Of a DNA stretch of 64,000 nt, positions 49,459-60,525 are shown one piece after another. Origin of the DNA: Patagioenas fasciata (Eukaryota; Chordata; Aves; Columbiformes; Columbidae). How positions within the stretch are numbered: the stretch's first letter is position 1; the number at the start of each line of letters is the position of its first letter. Where the stretch lies: assembly GCF_037038585.1 (NCBI RefSeq), contig NC_092524.1, positions 69,278,552 through 69,342,551 on the forward strand, given 5' to 3'. Under the pieces are notes generated by a model, which had not been told where the DNA came from, did no database searches, and saw only the letters and a list, made by a program, of their open reading frames with translations. The translations under genes were made by a program, and so were the position numbers.

Positions 49459-49473
49459 AGCGCCCCCTGGAGG
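49459..49473 (-). promoter_or_regulatory. CTCF-like site (minus orientation)
   Basis: AGCGCCCCCTGGAGG is the reverse complement of CCTCCAGGGGGCGCT, a good match to the CTCF core. It lies about 245 bp upstream of the LRR1 ATG and points away from the plus-strand cluster at 50.3 kb. Confidence 0.6.
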
Positions 49474-49485
49474 AGGTGGGTGCGC

Positions 49486-49702
49486 TCGGCGACACTCGGC
49501 CCCGCTCGGCCTCGCTCGGCAACACTCGGCTCCGCTCGGCCCCGCTTGGCAACACTCGGCACCGCTCGTCCCCCGCTCGACAACACTCGGCCCCGCTCGG
49601 CAACACTCGGCGCCGCTCGGCAACACTCGGCGCCGCTCGGCAACACTCGGCGCCGCTCGGCAACACTCGGCGCCGCTCGGCAACACTCGGCCCCGCTCGG
49701 CT
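49486..49702. repeat. 20-bp GC-rich tandem repeat upstream of LRR1
   Basis: About ten copies of CAACACTCGGCGCCGCTCGG and its CCCCGCTCGG variant occur, with the last four nearly identical. It lies 270-490 bp upstream of the LRR1 start, next to its CpG-rich promoter. Confidence 0.92.
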
Positions 49703-50300
49703 GCAAGGCTCGAAGTCGGCGGCGGTGTGAACACAGTAACACCATCAAAACGGAGGTCACAGGCGTTGAGAAACAAATTTTAGGTAAAAAGCCACGTTTG
49801 TTCATTGTGACCGTGCAGTTCCTATTTGCTTGATACAGATACCGGAGTCACCCTTTGTCGATTGCCTACTCTGATGACAGTGGCTCACACTTTGTAACTG
49901 ACAAGAGAATGTAGGGCCTTATGGAAAACTTGTTACCGAAATAACAGGGAAAAAATCAATAAAGGGAGAAAGAAAAAAAATAAAGCATTCATGACATCAA
50001 AGTGGGTTGGTAGAGGTAGGGCAGGTTGGGAATCTCCATTTGACAGCGACACTTCAGTATCTGGGAAGAGTCGCTTTAAGTGTGGATGCAGTAGAAATTG
50101 GAATAAAACCATTGACAGGTTTTCAGCGCATTAACCAGAATTAGGAGAAAAACAAACAAACAACAGTGAATCCTTTCAGTATTGGGTTTCCACGTTTATT
50201 TTTTTATTAGTCCAGGGCTTAGACTTTATAATATACTCTAATTTTTAAAACATCCACCACCCCACCACCCTCCTTCCCGGACTCGGAGCATGCGCACACA
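49703..50300. other. LRR1-7SL spacer
   Basis: AT-rich unique sequence between the two GC-rich blocks. No gene was seen. Confidence 0.6.
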
Positions 50301-50314
50301 GCACAGGTGCCAGC

Positions 50315-50545
50315 GGCCGCCAGCAGGGGGCGGTGCGCGCAGGGTCCCTGCTGCACTTAGCGAGGTGCTGTCAAGAGGTGGTGGCGCCCGGGTCCAGCAG
50401 GGGGCGGTGCGCGCAGGGTCCCTGTTGCATTTAGCGAGGTGCTGTCAGGAGGTGGTGGCGCCTGGGTCCAGCAGGGGGCGGTGCGCGCAGGGCCCGCGCT
50501 GCAGTGTGCGAGGCGTTTCCACCCGCGGCCAGCAGGAGGCGGTAG
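50315..50545 (+). promoter_or_regulatory. Tandem array with four CTCF-like sites
   Basis: CCAGCAGGGGGCGG occurs at 50320-50333, 50394-50407 and 50468-50481, exactly 74 bp apart. A variant, CCAGCAGGAGGCGG, is at 50529-50542. All four are in the same orientation and the first three continue TGCGC. The 74-bp unit also holds TTAGCGAGGTGCTGTCARGA. The motif matches the CTCF core consensus. Confidence 0.85.
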
Positions 50546-50612
50546 CGCGCTGGGGTGTTTTAGAGGCTCAGGAGGCAAAAGGCGGGCGCGGGAGCTGCCG
50601 GGGGCGCCAAAA

Positions 50613-50911
50613 GGAGCCCGCGTCTCTCTGTGTTGCCCAGGCTACGCTGCAGTGGCTATTCACAGGCGCGATCCCGCTACTGACCGGCACGGGAGCTTTG
50701 ACCTGCTCCGTCTCCGACCTGGGCCGGTTCACCCCTCCTTAGTCAACCTGGTGTCCCCCGGCTCCCCGGGACTCACCATATTGATGCCGGCCTTAGCGCG
50801 GACGCCCGCTCGGCATAGCGCACGGCAGCCCAGAACTCCTGGGCTCAAGCGATCCGGCGGGCTCAGCCTCCCGAGTAGCTGGGACTACAGGCACGCGCCA
50901 CCGCGCCCGGC
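50613..50911 (-). ncRNA. RN7SL: 7SL RNA (signal recognition particle RNA)
   Basis: The minus strand begins GCCGGGCGCGGTGGCGCGTG at 50911 and follows human 7SL almost throughout: TGTAGTCCCAGCTACTCGGG, GATCGCTTGAG, GTTCTGGGCTG, GTGCGCTATGCCGA, GGCATCAATATGGTGA, AAGGAGGGGTGAACCGGCCC, GACGGAGCAGGTCAAA, GGGATCGCGCCTGTGAATAG, CCTGGGCAACA. The length is about 299 nt, the same as human 7SL. A Pol III terminator (TTTT, plus-strand AAAA 50609-50612) follows immediately. Both the Alu-type domain and the S domain (SRP54/SRP19 binding) are present, so it is a complete gene and not an Alu. Human functional 7SL genes also map near RPS29 at 14q21.3, from memory. Confidence 0.95.
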
Positions 50912-50954
50912 GCTCAAACCCGCGGCCCCGCCGCCCCTAGTGCCGCCTCCCCGC

Positions 50955-50962
50955 TGACGTCA
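50955..50962. promoter_or_regulatory. CRE/ATF site in the 7SL-RPS29 divergent promoter
   Basis: TGACGTCA sits 44-51 bp upstream of the 7SL 5' end. Human 7SL needs an ATF/CRE element at about this distance for Pol III transcription. It is also about 100 bp upstream of the RPS29 start, so one palindromic site may serve both. Confidence 0.75.
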
Positions 50963-51059
50963 CCGCGCAGGGGGGGGGCCGCGGGCGCTGCGCGCAGGCG
51001 CGGCGCGGGGCAGGCCGGGAGGCGGCGCGGGGTTGATTAGCGCAGGCGCCGGCCGCCAT

Positions 51060-51068
51060 CTTTCCTCT
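51060..51068 (+). promoter_or_regulatory. RPS29: RPS29 5' TOP start site
   Basis: CTTTCCTCT is a 5' terminal oligopyrimidine tract typical of ribosomal protein mRNAs, preceded by GGCCGCCAT (YY1-like). It would give a 5'UTR of about 34 nt. Confidence 0.7.
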
Positions 51069-51093
51069 GTGAGCGGAGCGAGCAAGGAGCAGC

Positions 51094-51980
<887 letters not shown>

Positions 51981-52071
51981 GCACCGGCAGGATGAGGCTG
52001 TTCACCAGAAGCTCTCGGGCCTTTCCAGAACCTCCATGACACATCTGCAGCTTCGTGGCACAGCCCTACTT

Positions 52072-52077
52072 AATAAA
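52072..52077 (+). promoter_or_regulatory. RPS29: RPS29 polyadenylation signal
   Basis: AATAAA is followed about 20 bp later by the TGTGCACGTTTGCTCTTCTTG downstream element. Confidence 0.85.
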
Positions 52078-52099
52078 TAGCCTCCCTGCCCAACTGACG

Positions 52100-52660
52100 T
52101 GTGCACGTTTGCTCTTCTTGTTGATTTAAAAAATTCTGATGTTACACCATGTCTGTGGCACAGATCTGGGTGTCAGACTTTGTACCCCAGCCTTCCTTAG
52201 GAGGTCTAGTGCTTCAGGGGATGGGAAGCTGTGGGGAAAATTACAATTAATCCCAAAATCTGACAGGGTGAGGGCATCTGGAGGCCATGGCAGCCTTTGG
52301 ACAGGGCAGGTGTTTGCTGGGCAGGAGCTGTGTGTGATGTGCTGGGTAGTGTGAACTTTCTCCTTTGTGAGTAGAAATAAATTAATCTGGTGTTTTATGA
52401 GCTGCTTACAGGTTCTGGTTTGGTGGGACTGAAAAGAGTTGGGCAGGAGAAACACCAAGTGTGCCAAATATCTGGAGTTGGCTCTTTTAGTTTCCTCTAT
52501 AGGGTTTGAAAGTGTTGGGGTGCTAGCCAGGCTGGTTTTGGAGCATCTCTGCTGAAGTTTCGCTGCCCTGGATGAGATTCCTGAGCTTGTGAGTGTTTTG
52601 TTCATGTCTGTAGTGGCATATGGACTGATCCCTTCCAGCTGAGTGCTCTGTGCTCTGCTA
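52100..52660. other. Intergenic, nothing recognised
   Basis: Unique sequence downstream of RPS29. Confidence 0.55.
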
Positions 52661-52965
52661 TTAGGGGCTGGAGCACAAGTGTGATGGGAGCGGCTGAGGG
52701 ACCTGGGGGTTCAGCTGGAGAACAGGAGCTGAGGGGAGACAGGGACACAAAGAAATGGCCTCAAGTTGCGCCAGGGGAGGTTGAGGTTGGATGTGGGCAA
52801 CAATTTCTTCCCCCAAGGGCTGTGGGGCATTGGAACAGGCTGCCCAGGGCAGTGCTGGAGTCACCATCCCTGGAGGGTTGGACAGACGGACATGAGGTTC
52901 TCAGGACAGTGCTGGGGTGGGTTATGGTTGGACTCTTCCCAACCAAAGCGATTCTGTGATCTTTG
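52661..52965 (+). mobile_element. CR1 LINE fragment
   Basis: It starts GGGGCTGGAGCACAAGTGTG. It shares the GCGCCAGGGGAGGTTGAGG block with the RPS29-intron copy and ends CGATTCTGTGATC. It has lost an internal segment relative to that copy. Confidence 0.92.
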
Positions 52966-55190
52966 GCGAGTCGCTCACCGAAGCACAGTTGTACTTGCCT
53001 GTCATGGAGCCTCATGGTGACATAACCAGAGATGTGGATCCTGCGGCACGGGATCAGCACTGAGCTGCAGGATCGGATCCCTGATATCGCGGTTTTGGTC
53101 CTTCACTGAGCTCTAACGTGCTGCTGCAGTTGGTCAGCTGGCAACCGTGCTTTAGGAGTTACCTGATTTGATGAAATGTGGAAAAATAAGTGGTAAGTAA
53201 CACAAAACAAACGTGAAAATGTTATTTTTGTCCTGAGAGCTGCTGCTTCATTGCCAGGGGCTAAGCCCAGAGCTCTAACAGCTATGGGGAAGGAACAGCA
53301 CTAGATATGATCAATTAATATCTGAAACCTGATACAAAAATTAAAGTTTAACTCTGTGGGGCTGTCTTGCTCAGAGGATTTCCATCTTCCCTTTGCCTTG
53401 AGGCAACGACGTTGAACTGAGCAGATTTCTACAAGAGTTTCTCCATGCTGATAATACACAAATTCTCAAATCCCATGCAGACCGTTGTGCGTGAACGGCT
53501 GACCAGCTGTGACGTGCTGTGGCCTGGCAGGATGACAGCAAGTGGCTCCTTTTGCAGCTCCCGTGACCAAAAGCAGCCCTGTGTAGCACCCATGGCTACA
53601 GATTTGGGGTCACTTGGGGAGTTTGGCTGGTCCAGGTTTGGTGCTGGGCTGGGGAAGGGCCAGCTTTGCAGCTCTGAGTGAGAAATGGTTAAATCCCTGG
53701 TTCTGATCCGAAAACTTCAGAGTACGAGTGAGTTGCTGCACTAAATACATAATAATAAAAAGATGTAGTTCCTCTGGTGGTTGTTTTTGGGTGTTTTTTT
53801 TTCTCCCAGTTGCCACTGGTGTACGCAAGGCGGTGAGTCCTGTGGGGTGTGTTTGCTTGACTTTGTGACTCTGAAAAATCAGAAAACACTAATTGCTTTT
53901 CTAACCAATTACCGAATTTCTTACATCACCTGGGAACACTTGATTAAGCTGTTGCTGGAGCTTTACTGTCAAGGCTTTGCAAATGGCAGCACCATCGGAA
54001 TTATTTGGACACTTGGGCCTGCAAAGAGACATCCGAGTTGGGTAGGGATTTGTGAGTATTTGTCCTTTTTTTCCTGAAAAAAGCTTCTTTCTGATGATAA
54101 AATAGCTTTGGGGCGCTTTCTCTGCCCCGTGGATGCTGCTGCAGGGTGGTGCACTGTGTGTTATCAATGTGACGGATAACGATAACAATAAAAACCCCTC
54201 TGTACCAAACAGCCGGGGACAGCGATTGAAAAGCAGCTTCATACTTGAAAATAAAGTGAAAAGATGGTTTTGAGTGACTTCGTATGCATTAAAAACACCT
54301 GGATTGTCACCTTGTAATTTGGTAAATGCTTTAGATGTTCTTGCTGTCTTCCTATTCTATTGCTCCCATCTTTCTAGGGGGAAAGTGGTGGAGAGCAAAC
54401 TGTGATTCTTTTTTTACTGCCTTAACTAGGTATTTATTGCCCAATATACAATGAAGACTAGATGCCAAAACCTTGAATTTCCTGAGCTCACCATGAAAAT
54501 TGTTTTGTTTCTCCCTAAAGTTGATGGTTACAAACTCTGAAGGTGCACAGATGTGAAGCTTGAGCATATTTGGAAGCAAAATGATTTATAAAGAGCTGCT
54601 GATTCCCCTAAAGAACAGGTAAAATCAAAATACTCTTCACGGACTTTGCATTAATAGCGAACAACTAATGCGTGTTTTCCTGTAGGGAAATAATAGTGTC
54701 TATTTGGAGCCAAGTAAAAGATTGTGATGCTTTAACTTTCAAAGACATGAAACTCTAATTGCTCAAATAAAGTTTATAGGAGATTTGGACTGTTGGAAAA
54801 AAAATAACCAAACAAAACCCGTCACTAAATTGCATTGGATTACGCACCAAATAAAATTTGCAATTGTCAGTAGCTCCAGGAGGAATTTGCGAAGCTTCGG
54901 GTAAAACGCTGGCTTTTAAACTCATCCTCAGGCTGGAAAAATGAAGCTGTCTGGTGTATTGAGATGGGAAGAACGTGTAATTCCTTCAGGGCAGCTGTGG
55001 CAGGAGGGCTCTTGGGGGAGCCCGTGCCTCGAGGAGACCCTCCTGGTTCCAGCGCTGGGCTCTGGCATGCTAGAACCCGGTTTATTGCAGCAGGAGGCTG
55101 CTGGGAGCCATCCTCAGGCTCATGTCCTCCTTGTGGGGCCTGGCAGTGAGTGTCAGGCCCAGCAAGGTGGATCCTCATCCTCTAGGTCAG
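52966..55190. other. Intergenic, nothing recognised
   Basis: Unique, moderately AT-rich sequence. No coding potential or repeat tail was recognised. Confidence 0.55.
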
Positions 55191-55192
55191 GA

Positions 55193-55465
55193 TCTCTTTG
55201 GTGACAGTGACAGAACCCAGGGAATGGCAGAAGATGTGCCAGGCAGGGTCAGTGGGACATGAGGAAAAGGCTCTTCACCCAGAGGTGCTGGACACTGAAC
55301 AGGCTCCCAGGGAGGTGTCACGGCCCCAACCTGACAGTGTTCAAGAAGAGACTGGACAATGTCCTCAGACACACAGGGCGACCTGTGGGGTGTCCTGTGC
55401 AGGGACAGCAGTTGGACTCCATGATCCTGGTGGGTCCCTCCAACTCAGGACATTCTATGATTTGG
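55193..55465 (+). mobile_element. CR1 LINE fragment, older subfamily
   Basis: GTGACAGTGACAGAACCCAG, GACATGAGGAAAAGGCTCTT, CTCCCAGGGAGGTGTCACGG and GTTCAAGAAGAGACTGGACA lead to GACATTCTATGATTTGG. The organisation is of CR1 type but it is a different subfamily from the others here. Confidence 0.82.
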
Positions 55466-56498
55466 CTCCTCACCCTTCTGCAACCAGCTCCTCTGCAATG
55501 GGGTTCAGCTCCTGGAGCAGTTGTACCCCCAGTGAGGTCCAGAGCTTTCAGTGGGGCAGTTGGTGGCTTTTTAGCACCTTTTTTGACCCACTGTCCCTGT
55601 TCCCCACCCCTGGACGTGGTGACTCCTCACGTTTCTGCCCCTGGCTGGGGAGGCAGGAGGGATGGGACAGGACCCTGGTCAACAGACAGATCCTCAATGA
55701 CCACAACCAGATCAGACTGAGCTGTAAAACAGGGTCTCCACCAAAGCCGCTTGAGTTGATCTGCTGGCAGCAGTGGGACTGTGATCGGAGCCTCCCCTGA
55801 GCTCAGAAACATCCTGGGATGGAGCCTCCCCCGCTCCCTGGGGAGTGATTTTCTTCTGGATAGATCTGTGGGTGAGCCCGTGGTCCTCTGGACAAACAGT
55901 GATTTCTGCTGGGTACCCTGGAGGGAAAGAGGGAGTGTGTGCAGGCTGGGGATCATCATTCCTGTGTGGTTGGATGGAAGTAATATCCCCAACTGGCCTA
56001 TTGAACTTGCAGTTTATTAAATGTTGCTGGAGTGCTGAATAATTTTGAATAAGTCCCGTTTCTACTTGCTAAACAGTTCTGGCTAGGATAAAGTCTGTTT
56101 GGAGCTTATTGTCTGCCTAAACTGACTTTTGGGGTGTCTCTGTGGTGGCTCCTCAGCGGTGAAACTGGGAAAACGCTTTTTGTGCTGTGAGATGTGCTGG
56201 GACAGGAGCTTGTCCAGGGATGTGGATATTCCCAATGCAGACATTCCTGAGTTCCTGCAAGGATCAGGTTCCACCTGGGACAGCTTGGAGGCTGCTCCAG
56301 CACGTGCCAGCTGCAGGCGATGCTCAAGCAGAGTGTGCTGAGCTTAAACTGGGAGTTTTGGGGAGAAACAGGGTGTTTGGCTGTGGTTGGTTTGAACAGG
56401 ACTGGGGGGGAGGTGGCAGCTTTCTGAGCATCCTGGGCTCTCATGTCTGCCAGACATGGGTGAGGTGGCATGGGGGTCAACCAGGAGAGGGGTGTCTG
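55466..56498. other. Intergenic, nothing recognised
   Basis: GC-moderate sequence without a recognisable gene. Open frames lack homology. Confidence 0.5.
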
Positions 56499-56762
56499 GT
56501 CATAGAACGGTTTGTGTTGAAGGGGCCTTCCCAGCTCCCCCAGTGCCCCCCCTGCCATGAGCAGGGACATCTTCACCAGCTCAGGTTGCTCAGAGCCCCG
56601 TCCAGCCTGGCCTGGGATGTCTCCAGGGATGGTTCAGCCACCACCTCTCTGCCCAACCTGGGCCAGGCTCTCACCACCCTCAGGGACAACAATTTCTTCC
56701 TCATGTCCGGCCTGAATCTCCCTCCTTTAGTTTAAAACCACCACCCTTGTCCTGTCATAATG
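56499..56762 (-). mobile_element. CR1 LINE fragment (reverse)
   Basis: The tail TCATAGAACGGTTTGTG is at the left; the body is closely similar to 40068-40362 (CATGAGCAGGGACATCTTCA, GGATGTCTCCAGGGATGGTT) and ends at the TTGTCCTGTCATAATGG block. Confidence 0.92.
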
Positions 56763-57292
56763 GATCCAGGTGTGGGTCCGGTTACTGCCCACATGAAGAT
56801 GCTGTAGGCTTGTTCCTCTGTGACGTGACAGTGGGTCACCCCACGCCAGCTCCACAGGTCACCGGTGCTGGCACTTGGTGACGTTCTGCTGTAATACCAT
56901 CCTGGCTTTGTCTGGGAATCATCCTGGGGTGGGTTTTACCCCCACTGTCCATCCACCCACTCCGGGGTCTGCTCTGGGGAGATGTTTTGCAGCAGAGCAC
57001 AGATTTCCAGCTCCAAAAGGGTGGAGGTTTCTGCTGTCCCAGGCACTTGTGGCTTCGGCGTGCAGGGCTGAGCAATGTGTGCTTAAAACCCAGCGCAGCA
57101 GTCTGTGTCCGACTGCAGATGGCACAGTCTGTCCATGGTTTCACATCGTTCTGAGGGTTTGAGCAAGAAACCGTCCTGCAGCTGGTGCTGCCTGGGCTGC
57201 TGTGGCCTGAAATATGTGGTGTTTTTCCTTAGTAAGCCATAGCATGCGGGGAGTTTATGTTGTGGATGCGCTGTGCTTGCTTTGTTATATGA
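56763..57292. other. Intergenic, nothing recognised
   Basis: No recognisable gene or repeat. Confidence 0.5.
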
Positions 57293-57975
57293 AATGTAAC
57301 AAGGGCAAGTGTAGAGTGTTGCATTTGGGCAGGAACAACCCCAGGCTCCAGTATAAGTTGGGAAATGACCTATTAGAGAGCAGTGTAGGGGAAAGGGAGC
57401 TGGGGGTCCTGGGGACAGCAGGGTGAGCATGAGCCAGCACTGGGCCCTTGTGGCCAGGAAGCCAATGGGACCTGGGGTGGGTTAGAAGGGGGTGGTCAGT
57501 AGGTCAGAGAGGTTCTCCTGCCCCTCTGCTCTGCCCTGGGGAGACCACCCCTGGAATATTGTGTCCAGCTGTGGCCCCTCAGCTCCAGAAGGACAGGGAA
57601 CTGCTGGAGAGAGTCCAGCGCAGCCACCAAGATGCTGAAGGGAGTGGAGCATCTCCCGTGTGAGGAAAGGCTGAGGGAGCTGGGGCTCTGGAGCTGGAGA
57701 AGAGGAGACTGAGGGGGGACTCATTCATGGGGATCAATATGGAAAGGGGGAGTGTCAGGAGGATGGAGCCAGGCTCTTCTGGGTGACAACCAGTGACAGG
57801 ACAAGGGGCAATGGGTGCAAACTGGAACACAGGAGGTTCCACTGAAATTTGAGAAGAAACTTGTTGGGGGTGAGGGTGGCAGAGCCTGGCCCAGGCTGCC
57901 CAGGGAGGTTGTGGAGTCTCCTTCTGTGCAGCCATTCAAACCCGCCTGGACACCTTCCTGTGGAACCTCAGCTCC
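57293..57975 (+). mobile_element. CR1 LINE lacking its 3' tail
   Basis: It starts AACAAGGGCAAGTGTAGAGT and matches the FAGD-type copies to TGTGGAACCTCAGCT, where identity stops. The GGGTGTTCCTGCTCCATGGG segment and the octamer tail are missing, unusual for a target-primed insertion. Confidence 0.9.
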
Positions 57976-59648
57976 TGTTGGGGTGACCATGGTGGTGTCG
58001 CAGACGTGACCCAATTTCCAGTTCTTCCCTTTCCTTCTGGTGCGTGTATTGTTTTTTCTTTTTCTTTTAGTTTTTTTTCTCGGCTTCACTCTCATGCTCT
58101 GGTCCTGCTGTGCTGTCATTTTGCAGAGAAAGCTTAGAAACACACCCAAGCCAGGAAAATGCTGTTTATCCTTGGTCATGCCATCCCTGGCTTTCTCCAA
58201 CTTCATGCCGAGCTGCTCTGCTGCTTTATAACACCGCACAGAGCCGTCCCCATCCAGACCCGCACCATAAACACTCCTCGACTTGAGGGCATTTATTCAT
58301 AAATACATTTGGAAAAGTGTCACTTAATGTTGCTCAAAGCGATGCTGAATGCACAGATGATGCTTTCTGCATCGCTCCTGCGCCCACATCCAGCCGGCAC
58401 GGCAGATTTTGGTAAAACACGTGCGGTTTCTCCCCCTTGATTTTTGCAGGTGGCCAACACCAAGCAGGCTGGTTCCACTGTGACGCTCACACATCGTGGG
58501 CCTCTGGTTTTCAGTTTTGTTTGCTCTTTTGGCAAAACCATCCGCTAACCCTGCCCCATCCCGGTGCCCGAATGAGCCCCCCAGGCACAGGGATGCGGGA
58601 CCAGCCGCGTTTCTGCTCCGAGCATTTAATAACACAACAAGATGAGCAGCCGGGGAAGCCCATGCAGATGGGGTTTGGCGGGCTGGGTGCTGAGCACAAG
58701 TGCTTCTAAATAAACCATTTTCAAAGCCCGGCATTAGGCACCAGTGGCTCTCCAATCCGCGCCGCTTGTTAGGAGCGCGCTCGCCGCAGACAATGTTTAT
58801 TTATGGCGTGTAAAGTCTATTTCAATCAAATAATTTCCATAACTGAATATTTATGCCAACATCCACTGAATGCTCCTTGACTAAACTGAAAACTATTTAT
58901 TCCGTTGTAAATGTTTACTTGTTTAGTGTTAAAACTGCTTTAAACAAACTTAAAAATGAAACTGATGTCTTCCCCATTAGCAGGGTTTCCACTGTGTTCT
59001 AGACATCAGCTTGCTGAGCAATGTATAATATTTTATTATCATTTCAGCTCAAACAGCCTCTGTATATTTATACCCTGTAATGGCAGCGATGCTCAGAGTG
59101 CAAGTATTCTTTAATATCTTCATCTTATGAGGTCTGATCGGTTACAATGGCATTTTATTGCATCAAATGCTCAGTGTTAAATAATATTGTGCTGAGTAAA
59201 CTCCAGGTCGCTGCCTCATTGTTGATAGTGGAGTCCAGGAGACTCTTGCAATGAGGACAAGCCTGGGAGTGTGAGAGTTTGGGAGATGAGTTTATTGCGT
59301 TTGCAGCTTGTGAAGCAGATGATTTTATATACCTCAAAGGGAAATGTGAATGTATTCTGTGCATTGTCCCATGGGATGGGTGGCACCGGGGCTGGTGCGG
59401 GAGCTACAACCACCCTGGCACCTTGTGCCGCTAATCACACGGCGGCTGAAAATCGCTCAGAGGTGAAACATCACCCACCCTGTGCTCACGTGTGTATCTG
59501 CGTGAATCTTTGATTTTCCAGGTGAGCTCTTGCCAGGTTGAGAAACCCTTGTCAGGACCTGCTGGGGCTGTTTTGGGGTTCGCACTGTGTTGTTCCTCGC
59601 TTATTTTTGAGCAGTAGAGAAGGCTGATGGCACTGGGGTGGAAATTGG
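57976..59648. other. Intergenic with a candidate conserved block
   Basis: No gene. About 58770-59130 is an AT-rich, low-repeat stretch with FOX-like TGTTTAC/TGTTTAT and CDX/HOX-like TTTATGGC motifs, different in character from its surroundings. Confidence 0.4.
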
Positions 59649-59649
59649 G

Positions 59650-60525
59650 TCACAGAATCCCAGAATGGACTGGGTTGGAAAAGACCTCAGAGCTCATCCA
59701 GTCCAACCCTTGGTCCAACTCCAGCCCATTGACCAGATCACAGCACTAAGTGCCATGGCCAATCTCAGTTTAAAACCCTCCAGGGCCGGTGAGTCCAGCA
59801 CCTCCCTGGGCAGCCATTCCAATGCTGACCACTCTCTCTGCACAGAATTGCTTTCTCATCTCCAGCCTCAACTTCCCCTGGCAGAGTTGAAGCCCCTGCC
59901 CCCTTGTCCTATTGCTGACTGCCTGGGAGAAGAGCCCAATCCCCCCTGGCTAGAACTGCCCTTCAGGTCGTTCTAGAGAGTGCTGAGCTCACCTCTAAGC
60001 CTCCTCTGCTCCAGACTGAACAAGCCCAGCTCCCTCAGCCTCTCCCCATAGCTCTTGTGTTCCAGTCCCTTCCCCGGTCTTGTTGCTCTTCTCTGGACCC
60101 GCTCCAGCACTTCAATCTCTTTCCTGAGCTGAGGGGCCCAGAACTGAACACAATACTCCAGGTGTGGCCTCCCCAATGCAGAGCACAGGGGAAGGATCAC
60201 TGCCCTTGTCATGCTGACCACGCTGGTTTGGATACAGGACAGGACACCATTGGCCTTCTTGGCCACCTGGGCACACTGCTGGCTCATGTTGAGCTTCCTG
60301 TCCATGAGTCCCCCCAGGTCCCTTTCTGCCTGACTGCTCTCCAGCCACTCTGTGCCAGCCTGGAGCGCTGCAGGGGGTTGTTGTGGCCAAAGTGCAGGAC
60401 CCACCACTTGGCCTTGTTGAACTTCAGCCCATTGGAATTGACCCATTTTTCCAGTCCATCCAGATCCCTTTGCAGGGATCCCTTTGGGTCGGTTGCCTTT
60501 GCAGAGGAGTTGCAACCAGATCAGG
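59650..60525 (-). mobile_element. CR1 LINE (reverse), with ORF2 C-terminal frame
   Basis: The tail TCACAGAATCCCAGAATGG is at the left. A 180-residue minus-strand frame (59973-60515) matches the CR1 ORF2 C-terminus ([43 protein letters not shown]). It is a distinct, less-decayed subfamily from its neighbours. Confidence 0.93.

Noticed and set aside
50613-50911. Alu element or human contamination
   Set aside because: It carries the S domain as well as the Alu domain, has many differences from human 7SL and Alu, is followed by a Pol III terminator with no poly(A) tail, and sits in otherwise avian-type sequence with a CRE upstream.
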